Below, one piece after another: positions 8,607-18,467 of a DNA stretch of 64,000 nucleotides (position 1 is its first letter; each line of letters opens with the position of its first letter). Below the pieces are notes generated by a model, which saw only the letters and a program-made list of their open reading frames with translations, made no database searches and was not told where the DNA came from. Position numbers and translations under genes: made by a program. Origin of the DNA: Pseudomonas bananamidigenes (lineage in GTDB: Bacteria; Pseudomonadota; Gammaproteobacteria; Pseudomonadales; Pseudomonadaceae); contig NZ_LRUN01000022.1 in assembly GCF_001679645.1 (NCBI RefSeq), positions 124,001-188,000 of the forward strand, written 5' to 3'.

Positions 8607-9485
8607 ATGAAACGACTGCCTCCCCTGCCCGCCCTGCACACGTTTCTGATCACCGCGCAGTGCTGCAACTTCACCCGGGCCGCCGAGCAGTTGCACATCA
8701 CCCAAGGCGCAGTGAGCCGGCAGATCGCCGGGCTGGAGAAACATCTGGGTTATGAGCTGTTCATTCGCCTGGCCCGGGGCCTGGAACTGACGGCCGAAGG
8801 TCGCGAATGGCTGCCGCGGGTGCAGCAGGTGTTCAGCCTGATCGGCGATTCGGTGGAGCAGATCGGCGCCAGGCGCGAGACCCTGCAATTCAAGGCACCG
8901 AGCTGCGTGATGCGCTGGTTGTTGCCACGGCTGTTGCAATGGCAACGCGAGCGCCCGGACGTGCCGGTGAAACTCACGGCGTCGTTGCAACACGGCGTGG
9001 ACTTTCATCGCGAGCAGTTCGACGCCGCCGTGATCTATGGCCCCGCTCCCCACGAATCGCCTGCCGCGTTGCATCTGTTCGATGAACAACTGACGCCGGT
9101 CTGTTCGCCAACGTTGCTCAAGGGCTCACCGGCCCTGCACACGCCGTCGGACTTGCAACAACATCTGTTGTTGCATCCGACCCATACCGATGACGACTGG
9201 ACACTCTGGCTTGAAGCCGCCGAACTGCACTTGAACAACATCAGCAGCGGCCAGCATTTCGAGACGCTGGATCAGGCGATGTCGATGGCGTCCCACGGGA
9301 CAGGCGTGGCGATTGGCGACTGGTCGTTGATCGGCGATGACTTGAGCGCCGGGCGACTGGTGATGCCGTTCGATCTGAAGGTGAAGACGGGACTGGGCTA
9401 TTACATCGTGGCGCCGGCGTCGGAGCCATCGGCGAAGTTGCAGGAATTGATGGGCTGGCTGGTGGAGCAGGCTCATACCCGCTGA
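8607..9485 (+). CDS. LysR-family regulator, GcvA-like
   Basis: A 292-residue LysR-type regulator of the GcvA subgroup, recognised by the N-terminus M-K-R-L-P-P-L-P-A-L-H-T-F followed by the winged HTH (A-A-E-Q-L-H-I-T-Q-G-A-V-S-R-Q-I-A-G-L-E, residues ~22-42) and a C-terminal effector domain with the family's HPTHTDDDW segment. I chose the ATG at 8607, which gives the canonical N-terminus; an ATG five codons upstream is possible. It is divergent from aruI with a 139-bp shared control region, so it most likely regulates the aruI-aldehyde dehydrogenase pair, perhaps in response to arginine or 2-ketoarginine. That link rests on position only. Confidence 0.85.
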   Translation: MKRLPPLPALHTFLITAQCCNFTRAAEQLHITQGAVSRQIAGLEKHLGYELFIRLARGLELTAEGREWLPRVQQVFSLIGDSVEQIGARRETLQFKAPSCVMRWLLPRLLQWQRERPDVPVKLTASLQHGVDFHREQFDAAVIYGPAPHESPAALHLFDEQLTPVCSPTLLKGSPALHTPSDLQQHLLLHPTHTDDDWTLWLEAAELHLNNISSGQHFETLDQAMSMASHGTGVAIGDWSLIGDDLSAGRLVMPFDLKVKTGLGYYIVAPASEPSAKLQELMGWLVEQAHTR

Positions 9486-9499
9486 ACACCCCAATATCC

Positions 9500-9590
9500 T
9501 GTGGGAGCGAGCTTGCTCGCGAATACGGTGTGTCATTCAACGTTGATGTTGACTGATTCGCCCTCTTCGCGAGCAAGCTCGCTCCCACAT
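9500..9590. repeat. REP pair (inverted)
   Basis: Two opposite copies of the GGGAGCGAGCTTGCTCGCGA palindrome (about 9501-9522 and 9566-9589), between convergent genes. Confidence 0.85.
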
Positions 9591-9607
9591 TGGATTGGTG
9601 TTGAGAT

Positions 9608-10222
9608 TCAGTAACCGACGGTAAACCGCTGACGCGAATGCTTCGGCGTTTCCACTTCGTCGATCAGCGCAATCGCGTAGTCGGCAAAGCTTATCGAGCT
9701 CTGGCCTTCGGCGCTCACCAGCAAGTCATCCTTGCCGACGCGGAATTTGCCGGTGCGCTCGCCTTCGAAGAACAGCGCCGACGGCGACAGGAAGGTCCAG
9801 TCCAGTTCCTTCTCCTGACGCAGGGCATCGAGGAACGCCGCACCGGCGCTGGCTTCGGCCTTGTACTCGGCCGGGAAACCGGCGCTGTCGATCACCCGGG
9901 TGCCGTCCGGCAGCAACAGCGAACCGGCACCGCCGACCACCAGCAGGCGTTTCACCCCAGCCTGCTTCACCGGGCCGATCAGCGCACTGGCCGGCACCGT
10001 GGCGAAATGCGCGGCGCTGATCACCACATCGTGACCGGTCACGGCGGCTTGCAGCGCGGCAGCGTCCAGCACGTCGACGTTCTGGCTGACCACACCGGCG
10101 CGGGTGCCGATCTTCGAGGTATCCCGGGCGATGGCGGTGACGCTGTGGCCGCGACGCAGGGCTTCTTCCAGCAATTGGCTGCCGGCACGGCCGGTGGCGC
10201 CAATGATTGCGATCTTGCTCAT
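9608..10222 (-). CDS. NAD(P)-binding SDR-like/NmrA-type oxidoreductase
   Basis: A 204-residue Rossmann-fold protein with the dinucleotide motif G-A-T-G-R-A-G (residues 8-14), a second-strand A-R-D (NADP-type basic residue), D-V-L-D-A-A-A-L and the V-V-I-S-A-A-H segment, then G-G-A-G-S-L. This is the atypical SDR / NAD(P)H-binding (NmrA-like) family, which includes flavin reductase-like and putative quinone or redox-sensing proteins. The classical Tyr-x3-Lys pair is not obvious. It lies 46 bp downstream of the metallo-beta-lactamase-fold gene on the same strand, so the two are probably co-transcribed and controlled by the divergent LysR gene at 11262. Substrate unknown. Confidence 0.75.
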   Translation of the reverse strand: MSKIAIIGATGRAGSQLLEEALRRGHSVTAIARDTSKIGTRAGVVSQNVDVLDAAALQAAVTGHDVVISAAHFATVPASALIGPVKQAGVKRLLVVGGAGSLLLPDGTRVIDSAGFPAEYKAEASAGAAFLDALRQEKELDWTFLSPSALFFEGERTGKFRVGKDDLLVSAEGQSSISFADYAIALIDEVETPKHSRQRFTVGY

Positions 10223-10268
10223 GACATTCTCCAGTTGGCTTGAGAGTGCTGCGTTTTTCAGAATCGGG

Positions 10269-11147
10269 TTACCACTTCATCTCGCCCTTGGCGACCTTGG
10301 CGCTCAGCTCCAGGGAGCTTTCCTCGCCCAGTGTCGGGTAGCGTTTTTTCATCGCGGCAATCAGCGCGGCAGAGTCCTTGGCCTTGGCGGTTTCTTCGTC
10401 GAAAGCCTTGATGTAGTCGGCGGTGAATTTCACGGCGGCCAGCGAACGGGTGCTGTCACCCAGGTAATGACCCGGTACCACGGTTTTCGGTTTCAGGGTT
10501 TCGATCGAGTGCAGGGTTTCCAGCCAGTCGGCGTGGGATTGTGCAGTCTGGGTGTCGGCCATCCAGACGTGGATGTTCTCGGCGACGACCACACCGCCAA
10601 CCACGGCTTTCAACGATGGAATCCACACGAAGCTGCGATCCGGTTGCTTGCCTTCCAGGCCGACCACCTGCAGTTTCTGCCCCTCGAGCATCAGGCTGTC
10701 GCCCTTGAGCACGCCCGGCACGATGGTTTTGGCCGGCACGTCGGCGCCCATTTTCGGGCCCCAGAAGGCGAGTTTGCCGTCGACGGTTTGCTTGATGTGA
10801 TCGACGGTCGGCTGCGAGGCCAGCACCTTGGCGTTCGGGAACGCCTTGGTCAGGGTATCGAGACCGAAGTAGTAATCCGGGTCACCGTGGCTGATGTAGA
10901 TGGTCGTGAGTTGCTTGCCGCTGGCGCGGATCTTTTCCACCACTTGCTCGGCCTGGGACTTGCCGAACTGGGCGTCCACCAGAATCGCGTCCTTCTCACC
11001 GCTGACCAGCACCGAAGTCACCGGGAAGATAGCGTTGGTTCCAGGGTTGTAGACATCGAGACTCAGGTTAGCGGCCGCTGCGTGGGCAGCGAAGCCGAGT
11101 GTGGCGGTGGCCAGTAAAACGCGCTTGAAAGTAGTGAAGCCGATCAT
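10269..11147 (-). CDS. periplasmic MBL-fold hydrolase with variant metal motif
   Basis: A 292-residue exported metallo-beta-lactamase-fold protein. A Sec signal peptide is evident (K-R-V then a hydrophobic core and A-A-H-A-A-A-A, cleavage near residue 26). The fold markers are V-L-V-S-G-E-K-D-A-I-L-V-D and G-K-Q-L-T-T-I-Y-I-S-H. The metal-binding loop reads H-G-D-P-D-Y (His87, Asp89, Asp91), not the canonical H-x-H-x-D-H, so the second and last His are replaced by Asp and Tyr. A later P-G-H-Y supplies another ligand. Start at 11147 has GGAG 7 nt upstream. It is divergent from a LysR-type regulator. Role unknown; the altered ligand set argues against an ordinary dinuclear zinc site. Confidence 0.75.
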   Translation of the reverse strand: MIGFTTFKRVLLATATLGFAAHAAAANLSLDVYNPGTNAIFPVTSVLVSGEKDAILVDAQFGKSQAEQVVEKIRASGKQLTTIYISHGDPDYYFGLDTLTKAFPNAKVLASQPTVDHIKQTVDGKLAFWGPKMGADVPAKTIVPGVLKGDSLMLEGQKLQVVGLEGKQPDRSFVWIPSLKAVVGGVVVAENIHVWMADTQTAQSHADWLETLHSIETLKPKTVVPGHYLGDSTRSLAAVKFTADYIKAFDEETAKAKDSAALIAAMKKRYPTLGEESSLELSAKVAKGEMKW

Positions 11148-11261
11148 GGGTTGCTCCGCAGTTCGAATGCCGTGTTTGGCGATGGGACAGAGCTTAGTTG
11201 CCAGACTCATTACAAAAAATGCGATGCTTGAACATAGTTTGTTTCTGAAAGCGGGCAAATC

Positions 11262-12167
11262 ATGGATCGTCTCCAAGCAATGCGGGTGTTTGTCACGGTG
11301 GTGGATCTGGGCAGCCAGTCGGCGGCGGCCGATCATCTGGACCTTTCGCGGCCGGTGGTGTCGCGGTATCTGGCGGAACTGGAAGACTGGGTCGGCGCGC
11401 GCCTGATGCATCGCACCACACGCAAACTGAGCCTGACCGCCGCCGGCAACGAAATCCTGCCGCGTTGCCGGCAGATGCTCGAACTGTCCAGCGACATGCA
11501 GGCCGCCGTCAGCGAACCCGACGACGCACCACGGGGTCTGTTGCGGATCAGCGTCAGCACCTCGTTCGGCCAGGCGCAACTGGCCGATGCCATGGCCGCG
11601 TTCGTCAAACGCTATCCGGGCGTCAGCATCGACCTGCAAATGCTCGATCGCACGGTGAACCTGGTGGATGAACGCATCGATCTGGCGATCCGCACCAGCA
11701 ACGACCTCGACCCCAACCTGATCGCCCGCCGCCTGACGGTCTGCCGCTCGGTGGTTTGCGCGGCGCCCGCCTATCTGCAGGAACATCCGCAGCCACAGCG
11801 GGTTGAAGATCTGAGCCGGCACAATTGCCTGACCCACTCCTATTTCGGCAAGAGCCTGTGGCATTTCGAAGAGGATGGCGAGCCGGTTTCGGTGCCGGTG
11901 CAGGGCAACATCAGCGCCAACGAGGCCAGCACTCTGCTGCGTGCCACACTGGCCGGTGCCGGGGTGGCTATGCTGCCGACCTATCAGGCCGGCGTGCATA
12001 TTCACAGTAGCGAACTGGTGCGCCTGCTGCCCGACGCCGAACCTCGGCGGATGAACATCTATGCGGTGTACGCCTCACGCAAGCATATGCCGGCGGCACT
12101 GCGCAGCATGCTGGATTTCCTGGTAGTGCGATTTCCCGAAAACCCGCAATGGGATGTCGGCCTGTAA
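11262..12167 (+). CDS. LysR-family transcriptional regulator
   Basis: A 301-residue LysR-type regulator. The N-terminal winged HTH reads MDRLQAMRVFVTVVDLGSQS, then A-A-D-H-L-D-L-S-R-P-V-V-S-R-Y-L-A-E-L-E and T-R-K-L-S-L-T-A-A-G, in residues 1-62; the effector domain begins around 88 (L-L-R-I-S-V-S-T-S-F-G). This is the large subgroup that usually represses or activates a divergently transcribed oxidoreductase. The divergent neighbour here is the MBL-fold/oxidoreductase pair, 114 bp away, which is its most likely target. Confidence 0.85.
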   Translation: MDRLQAMRVFVTVVDLGSQSAAADHLDLSRPVVSRYLAELEDWVGARLMHRTTRKLSLTAAGNEILPRCRQMLELSSDMQAAVSEPDDAPRGLLRISVSTSFGQAQLADAMAAFVKRYPGVSIDLQMLDRTVNLVDERIDLAIRTSNDLDPNLIARRLTVCRSVVCAAPAYLQEHPQPQRVEDLSRHNCLTHSYFGKSLWHFEEDGEPVSVPVQGNISANEASTLLRATLAGAGVAMLPTYQAGVHIHSSELVRLLPDAEPRRMNIYAVYASRKHMPAALRSMLDFLVVRFPENPQWDVGL

Positions 12168-12253
12168 ACAGGCTCGCACCGCAGCTGGCAACTCGCCGGC
12201 GCTGACCTATGCTGAAAGTAGTACCCACGGGTATTCGTTCAGAGGTCACCGCC

Positions 12254-12436
12254 ATGATCATGAGCACCAGAACAAGAAGATACCTCGCGATTTTCATCAC
12301 CTGCGCAGCCACGCTTGCGCTGTACGGCACCGCGGCATGGCGCGTGGAGCAGTTGCGGCAACTGCCCCGTGAATACGCGAGCTGCAACTTCGAGCGCTGC
12401 ATCCCTCACAACGCCACCCTCAACGCCCTGCGCTGA
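12254..12436 (+). CDS. small single-pass membrane protein
   Basis: A 60-residue protein starting at the ATG at 12254, with GAGGT 6 nt upstream. It has a basic N-terminus (T-R-T-R-R), one hydrophobic helix (about residues 10-27), then a short soluble tail with two cysteines (A-S-C-N-F-E-R-C-I-P-H). Topology is probably inside-out with the tail in the periplasm, where the cysteine pair could form a disulfide. I do not recognise the family. It lies 86 bp after the LysR gene and is followed by a REP pair. It may be a real small gene, but evidence is limited to RBS, codon use and membrane helix. Confidence 0.5.
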   Translation: MIMSTRTRRYLAIFITCAATLALYGTAAWRVEQLRQLPREYASCNFERCIPHNATLNALR

Positions 12437-12447
12437 TACAGGTCGTC

Positions 12448-12537
12448 TGTGGGAGTGAGCTTGCTCACGAAGGCGGCGTGTCAGGTGGCAAAATCGCCGG
12501 CTGATACACCGTCTTCGCGAGCAAGCTCGCTCCCATC
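12448..12537. repeat. REP pair (inverted, one diverged)
   Basis: GTGGGAGTGAGCTTGCTCAC at about 12449-12470 is a compensated variant: both arms have changed so the hairpin is kept. A standard copy in reverse orientation lies at about 12513-12535. Compensatory change suggests the hairpin itself is selected or templated. Confidence 0.8.
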
Positions 12538-12539
12538 TA

Positions 12540-13433
12540 TTAACTCTCTTGTTGTTCGGATTTGAGTCGGTCGCGGAATGCCTTTGGCGAGATCCCCACC
12601 CGGCGCCGGAACAGGCGCGTGAAGTTGGTCGGATCGGAAAAACCCAATACCTCGGACATCTCGTAAATCGTCATGCTGGTGTAGGTCAGCAGGCGCTTGG
12701 CTTCCAGCAACTGACGCTCATGCATGATCTGCAACGCCGGCTGCCCCGCCAGTTCGCGGCAGGTGCCGTTGAGGTGCGAAACGGAAATGCCCAGACGATG
12801 CGCCAGGTCTTCGACCTTGACGTGCTGTCGGTAGGTTTCCTCCACCAGTTGAATGAACCCGTTGAGGTATTCGCGCTGACGCTGCGGACGTTGACTGGCG
12901 TTATGACGGCGGATCGCCTGACGGCTGACCCAGACCATGATCACGCTCACCAGCGAATGCATGAGCATTTCCCGCGCCGGTTGATGACCGTTGTATTCGG
13001 CCTGCAATGCGGCGAACAGGCTATTGAGATAATCCGCATCCGGTCCCGCCGGGTAGCTCCCGGCCTGGGCCAGGGCCTGCACCGCGCTGCCCAACTGCGC
13101 TTGCAAATGGTTGATCAACGGTGTGGCGAGGGTCACGACGAATCCTTCGACGTCCTCGGAAAAACGGAAACCATGCACCGACAGCGGTGGCAGGATCTGG
13201 ATCGCGGGGTCGTTCAGTTGCGTGCGCTGGCCTTCGATTTCAAGCTCTGCCTGACCTTTGAATACGAAGAGCAACTGGCACAGATCGGCGTGACGGTGTG
13301 GTTTGATTTCCCATTGATGTTCGCGGCTGCGTTTGGAAATGGTTTCACAGTGCAGCAAGTCAGGGGTCGGCCAGTCCAGGCTTTCACCGTAGAGCTTGAA
13401 CACCGGAATCGAAGGCAGGTCAGGCTTGTTCAT
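12540..13433 (-). CDS. pobR: AraC-family activator of pobA
   Basis: A 297-residue AraC/XylS-family protein. The N-terminal part is a cupin-like ligand domain (H-W-x-I-K-P-H-R-H-A-D-L-C-Q-L-L-F-V, residues ~40-60, then Q-I-L-P-P-L-S-V-H-G-F). The C-terminal ~100 residues form the double HTH (V-E-D-L-A-H-R-L-G-I-S-V-S-H-L-N and G-F-S-D-P-T-N-F-T-R-L-F-R-R). Its divergent position next to pobA identifies it as the AraC-type PobR, which in pseudomonads activates p-hydroxybenzoate hydroxylase in response to 4-hydroxybenzoate. The ATG at 13433 gives the natural N-terminus; an upstream extension to 13475 lacks a better ribosome site. Confidence 0.85.
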   Translation of the reverse strand: MNKPDLPSIPVFKLYGESLDWPTPDLLHCETISKRSREHQWEIKPHRHADLCQLLFVFKGQAELEIEGQRTQLNDPAIQILPPLSVHGFRFSEDVEGFVVTLATPLINHLQAQLGSAVQALAQAGSYPAGPDADYLNSLFAALQAEYNGHQPAREMLMHSLVSVIMVWVSRQAIRRHNASQRPQRQREYLNGFIQLVEETYRQHVKVEDLAHRLGISVSHLNGTCRELAGQPALQIMHERQLLEAKRLLTYTSMTIYEMSEVLGFSDPTNFTRLFRRRVGISPKAFRDRLKSEQQES

Positions 13434-13590
13434 CACTTCAATCCAGGCCTCGAAGGTTGCGGGCGATAATCGCACCGATTGGCAGAATGTACAGGTATCG
13501 GCTCAGTTTTCACCTTCAATTGACAGACCCGCAAGGGAAAAATGCAAGCACTCGAATCCTGAAAATCATTCACCGGCCGTTGTCGTGTGA

Positions 13591-14805
<1,215 letters not shown>

Positions 14806-14880
14806 CCTGCTATCGACTTACACTGGCGAGCACTGATCCGCTCGCCACGGCGGATATCAATTCTGCCCACAGGTTTGCCC

Positions 14881-16398
14881 GTGACCACTCTCAATCACCC
14901 CGAAACGCCCAAACCGGCCATTCGCAGCGTGCTGGTCGCGCTGATGCTGGCGATTTTTCTAGGCGCACTGGACCAGACCATCGTCGCCGTTTCCATGCCG
15001 GCCATCTCTGCGCAATTCAAGGACGTCAGCCTGCTGGCGTGGGTGATTTCCGGCTACATGGTGGCGATGACCGTGGCGGTGCCGATCTACGGCAAGCTCG
15101 GCGATCTGTACGGGCGGCGCAAACTGATGCTGTTCGGCATGGGCCTGTTCACTCTTTCTTCGCTGTTCTGCGGCATGGCCCAGAGCATGGAGCAACTGGT
15201 GCTGGCGCGGATTTTCCAGGGGATCGGCGCCGGCGGAATGATTTCGGTGAGCCAGGCGATCATCGGCGATATCGTGCCGCCCCGGGAGCGTGGTCGCTAT
15301 CAGGGCTACTTCAGCAGCATGTATGCGGTGGCCAGCGTTGCCGGCCCGGTGCTCGGCGGCTACATGACCGAATATCTTTCGTGGCGCTGGGTGTTCCTGA
15401 TCAACTTGCCGCTGGGCCTTGGCGCGTACTGGGTGGCTCGACGCAATCTGGTGGGTCTGCCGATTCCCCAGCGCAAACCGGTCATCGACTACCTCGGCAC
15501 ACTGCTGATGATCATCGGCCTGACCGCGCTGTTGCTGGCGATCACGCAGGTCGGTCAGGGTCATGCATGGCGCAGCCGTGAAGTGCTTGGTCTGTTCGCT
15601 TGCGCGGTGGCGGTGCTGGCGGTGTTTGTCTGGCATGAACGCCGTGCGCAGGAGCCGTTGCTGCCGATGCATCTGTTCACCAACCGCAACGCCCTGCTGT
15701 GCTGGTGCACGATTTTCTTCTGCAGCTTCCAGGCAATTTCGTTGATTGTGCTGATGCCGCTGCGCTTTCAGAGCGTGACCGGTGCCGGCGCCGACAGCGC
15801 GGCACTGCACTTGCTGCCACTGGCGATGGGGTTGCCGATCGGCGCGTATTTCGCCGGACGCCGTACCTCGATCACCGGGCGCTACAAGCCGCAGATTCTC
15901 ACGGGTGCGCTGCTGATGCCGATCTCGATTCTCGGCATGGCTTTCAGCCCGCCCAATGCGACGCTGGTCAGCAGCCTGTTCATGTTGCTCAGCGGTATCG
16001 CCGGTGGCATGCAGTTCCCGACATCGCTGGTCGGCACGCAGAACTCGGTGGAACAAAAGGACATCGGCGTCGCCACCAGCACCACCAATCTGTTCCGCTC
16101 GTTGGGTGGCGCGGTGGGCGTGGCGCTGATGTCGGCGCTGTTGCTGGCGTTGTTGCAGGACTCAAGCTTCGCCCACCTGACCGGCGCCTCGCTGCTCGGT
16201 GAAGGCCATTCCGGCAATGTGTTGCTCGATGGGTTGAACGCAGCTCCCGGTGATGCACAGAACGCGTTGCGCGCCGAGTTGCTGGTGACGTTCCGGCATT
16301 TGCTGATGGTCAGCGCCGGGGTTTCGTTGCTGGGGCTGGCAGCGGCGATTGCGATGCCGAATCGCTTGTTGCGCGGGCGTGAGCACGGCTCACGCTGA
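14881..16398 (+). CDS. DHA2-family (14-TM) MFS drug exporter
   Basis: A 505-residue major facilitator of the EmrB/QacA (DHA2) type, expected to export hydrophobic or amphipathic compounds by proton antiport. Markers are the TM1 motif L-D-Q-T-I-V-A-V-S-M-P (D1 motif), the loop motif G-K-L-G-D-L-Y-G-R-R-K between TM2 and TM3, motif C (G-P-V-L-G-G) in TM5, and about 14 hydrophobic segments. The GTG at 14881 is preferred (AGG about 9 nt upstream); a TTG two codons earlier is in frame. No membrane-fusion partner is adjacent, so it probably works alone in the inner membrane. It follows pobA by 75 bp and could be co-expressed with it, but the substrate is unknown. Confidence 0.8.
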   Translation: MTTLNHPETPKPAIRSVLVALMLAIFLGALDQTIVAVSMPAISAQFKDVSLLAWVISGYMVAMTVAVPIYGKLGDLYGRRKLMLFGMGLFTLSSLFCGMAQSMEQLVLARIFQGIGAGGMISVSQAIIGDIVPPRERGRYQGYFSSMYAVASVAGPVLGGYMTEYLSWRWVFLINLPLGLGAYWVARRNLVGLPIPQRKPVIDYLGTLLMIIGLTALLLAITQVGQGHAWRSREVLGLFACAVAVLAVFVWHERRAQEPLLPMHLFTNRNALLCWCTIFFCSFQAISLIVLMPLRFQSVTGAGADSAALHLLPLAMGLPIGAYFAGRRTSITGRYKPQILTGALLMPISILGMAFSPPNATLVSSLFMLLSGIAGGMQFPTSLVGTQNSVEQKDIGVATSTTNLFRSLGGAVGVALMSALLLALLQDSSFAHLTGASLLGEGHSGNVLLDGLNAAPGDAQNALRAELLVTFRHLLMVSAGVSLLGLAAAIAMPNRLLRGREHGSR

Positions 16399-16419
16399 CT
16401 GTAGAACACCGTATCACCT

Positions 16420-16457
16420 GTGGGAGCGACGGTGCGACGACTCGACTTGCTCGCGAT
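16420..16457. repeat. elongated REP variant
   Basis: A 37-38 nt element beginning GTGGGAGCGACGGT and ending CGACTTGCTCGCGAT. The usual REP arms are split by about 16 extra nucleotides. It matches, in reverse complement, the element at 44997-45033. Confidence 0.75.
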
Positions 16458-16498
16458 GAGGGCGCGTCAGTCGAAGATATTGGTGAATGACACATTGA

Positions 16499-16521
16499 AT
16501 CGCGAGCAAGCTCGCTCCCAC
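16499..16521. repeat. REP element
   Basis: A standard reverse-orientation copy of the REP palindrome (ATCGCGAGCAAGCTCGCTCC...), paired with the elongated variant about 40 bp upstream and just past the stop of the Cache-domain gene. Confidence 0.8.
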
Positions 16522-16534
16522 AGTCGAAATGCAT

Positions 16535-17380
16535 TCAGGCGCTGTAATAACCGACCGCCACCAGGAACCCGCCGACCTTCTTCAGGTAGGCGTGCTTGTC
16601 CTCGATTTTGCCGGTCACCGGATTCTTCCAGCGGTATTCGTATTCACCTTCATCCTGCTTGCCGATCAGCGCCAGAATCGGTTCGCCCACCGGTTTGCCT
16701 TGCGGGTCCCTGACCTTGGCGAAGTCGGTGTTGATCAACCGCAGATTGGTGCCATGGGCGACGTAGCGCCGGGTGTTCAGATCCACCACGAACACATACA
16801 GGTCATCCTGCAGGTAACCGCCCTTGAGCGAATTGATCGCCGTCAGCGTCCCCTTTTCGTCCTTGGTCAGATCGGTGGCGGCTTTGTCGAGCAAGGATTT
16901 CGCCTGCTCCGCCGACGCCCGCGGCAAGTAGTAACCCACCGCCAGAATCCGCTGACCGATGCGCTGATAGAACACATGCTTGCGCTCGACCCTGCCGTCG
17001 GCCTGATTCTGCCAACGGTACTCGGCCTGCTGGATGCCGTTGCCTTCCGGCACTTTCAAGGCATCCTTGAAGGCTTTCTGCAGCTCCGGCCCAAGCACTT
17101 CACTCACATCCCGGCCGATCAGCGCCGATGACGGCCCGCCGCTGGCGAGCATCACACCCTTGGTATCGACCACGAACACGTAGCGATCCCTGTCGACGAA
17201 TTCGCCCTGGCGACTGAATGCCGCGAACGCCTTGTCACCGTTGTCGTGATAGTAGGCCAGCGCCTTTTCCAGCAGGGCGATGGCCGCCTTGCTGTCGTCC
17301 TTTTCCGTGGCCGCACCGGCCTGACCCAAACTCAACAACAGCACCGCGCCGAGCCAGGCCAGTCTTTGCACAAACCCCAT
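16535..17380 (-). CDS. secreted protein with two Cache-like domains
   Basis: A 281-residue exported protein. The signal peptide covers residues ~1-23 (L-L-L-S-L-G-Q-A-G-A-A). The mature part contains two similar ~115-residue sensor units, each with the core D-x-Y-V-F-V-V-D: D-R-Y-V-F-V-V-D-T-K-G-V-M-L-A (~65-80) and D-D-L-Y-V-F-V-V-D-L-N-T-R (~185-200). Each unit ends in an (L/V)-A-V-G-Y-Y strand. This is the single-Cache type 2 pattern seen in chemoreceptor and kinase sensor domains, but here there is no membrane anchor, HAMP or signalling output, so it is a free periplasmic ligand-binding protein. It probably assists a separate receptor; that is inference. Confidence 0.75.
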   Translation of the reverse strand: MGFVQRLAWLGAVLLLSLGQAGAATEKDDSKAAIALLEKALAYYHDNGDKAFAAFSRQGEFVDRDRYVFVVDTKGVMLASGGPSSALIGRDVSEVLGPELQKAFKDALKVPEGNGIQQAEYRWQNQADGRVERKHVFYQRIGQRILAVGYYLPRASAEQAKSLLDKAATDLTKDEKGTLTAINSLKGGYLQDDLYVFVVDLNTRRYVAHGTNLRLINTDFAKVRDPQGKPVGEPILALIGKQDEGEYEYRWKNPVTGKIEDKHAYLKKVGGFLVAVGYYSA

Positions 17381-17507
17381 GACGCATCCCTCGTTCCTGT
17401 TGGTGTTTTCAAGAGCGTAGACGGCGTTAAGGGATGCAGGGATATTCAGAAAGCTTCTGAATGTTGCCGTGGCGAGGGGGCGGTTGCTGCCTCGCCACAG
17501 AAAAGGC

Positions 17508-18362
17508 TCAAGGCCGGGCGTTGATCTGCTGTTGCAGGTTCTGGATTTGCGCCTGCAGGGTGTTGATGTTGCGGGTCATCTGCCCGCGGAACGCATCGAA
17601 CTCGGCGGTGCTGGAGCCGCCCTGCGCTGCCGGGCGGTTGTCCTGCTCGCTCTTGAGCACGACGATTTCCTGTTCCAGACGTTCGATGGCGGCGTTCGAA
17701 CTGCCTTGTTTCTTGAGGGCCGTGATGTCGGCCCCGAGGCTCTTGAACTGCGCATCGAAGCCCTTGAGTTGCGCGTCGATCCTGCCGGTATCGGCCGGTG
17801 TGCTTTTCAGCGTCGCCAGCTCTGCGCTCAGGGCTTTGACCTGGGCCTGCAACTGGGTGTTGGCGTTCTGTTGCTCAGCGGTCTGGGCGCTCATCTGCGC
17901 CAGACGCTTGTCCAGGTCCGTCGCCTGCCCGGCCACGCCCTGTTGCTGTTTGCTTTGATCCTGAAGCGCATTCTGCAATTGCTTGATCTGCAATTTCAGC
18001 GCTTCGCTGTCGGTGTTGACGTTGGTCTGGCTGGCCACGACCTTGCCGGAAATATCCTGCAGACGCCCTGCCGCTTCCTCACTGATCCGCGCGAAACTTT
18101 CCTGGGTCGCCACCAGTTGTTGCTCCATCAGCGAGATCTGCTGGAAACTCCACCAGGCCAGACCGATGAAGGCAAAGAACAAGGCGCCGACCAGCGCCCA
18201 CAACGGCCCGGTACTGGCAGACTTGACCTTGACGGCCGGCGGCGTGCGCGAATGCACGGACGTGCGCGCCGTGGTGGGGAAATCGTCATCATCGAGGGTG
18301 TCGGCACGCAGACTGGGTACATCGTCGAAATCGTCGTCGTGAGCATCGTTACGCATGGACAT
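17508..18362 (-). CDS. membrane-anchored coiled-coil protein
   Basis: A 284-residue protein with a very acidic cytoplasmic N-terminus (residues 1-30, D/E-rich), a single transmembrane helix (about 53-72, L-W-A-L-V-G-A-L-F-F-A-F-I-G-L) and a long Gln/Ala/Leu-rich coiled coil from about 75 to the end, presumably periplasmic. No enzymatic motif is present; annotations calling such proteins ATPases are not supported by anything I can see. Start at 18362 has AAAGG 9 nt upstream. It lies 105 bp downstream of the epimerase-like gene on the same strand. The architecture suggests an envelope spacer or scaffold. Confidence 0.7.
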   Translation of the reverse strand: MSMRNDAHDDDFDDVPSLRADTLDDDDFPTTARTSVHSRTPPAVKVKSASTGPLWALVGALFFAFIGLAWWSFQQISLMEQQLVATQESFARISEEAAGRLQDISGKVVASQTNVNTDSEALKLQIKQLQNALQDQSKQQQGVAGQATDLDKRLAQMSAQTAEQQNANTQLQAQVKALSAELATLKSTPADTGRIDAQLKGFDAQFKSLGADITALKKQGSSNAAIERLEQEIVVLKSEQDNRPAAQGGSSTAEFDAFRGQMTRNINTLQAQIQNLQQQINARP

Positions 18363-18467
18363 TGAGGCAACCTTTGTGAAACCCGGTAATGGCTGATTGC
18401 GGCGCAGTATAAACCCCGCAACCGCAGGGATTGACCCTCGACCTGCGGCTGGGTTCAGCACTTCGTA

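Noticed and set aside
17508..18362. Coiled-coil protein as an ATPase
   Set aside because: No P-loop or Walker B motif; long heptad-like Gln/Leu/Ala repeats can attract such labels.
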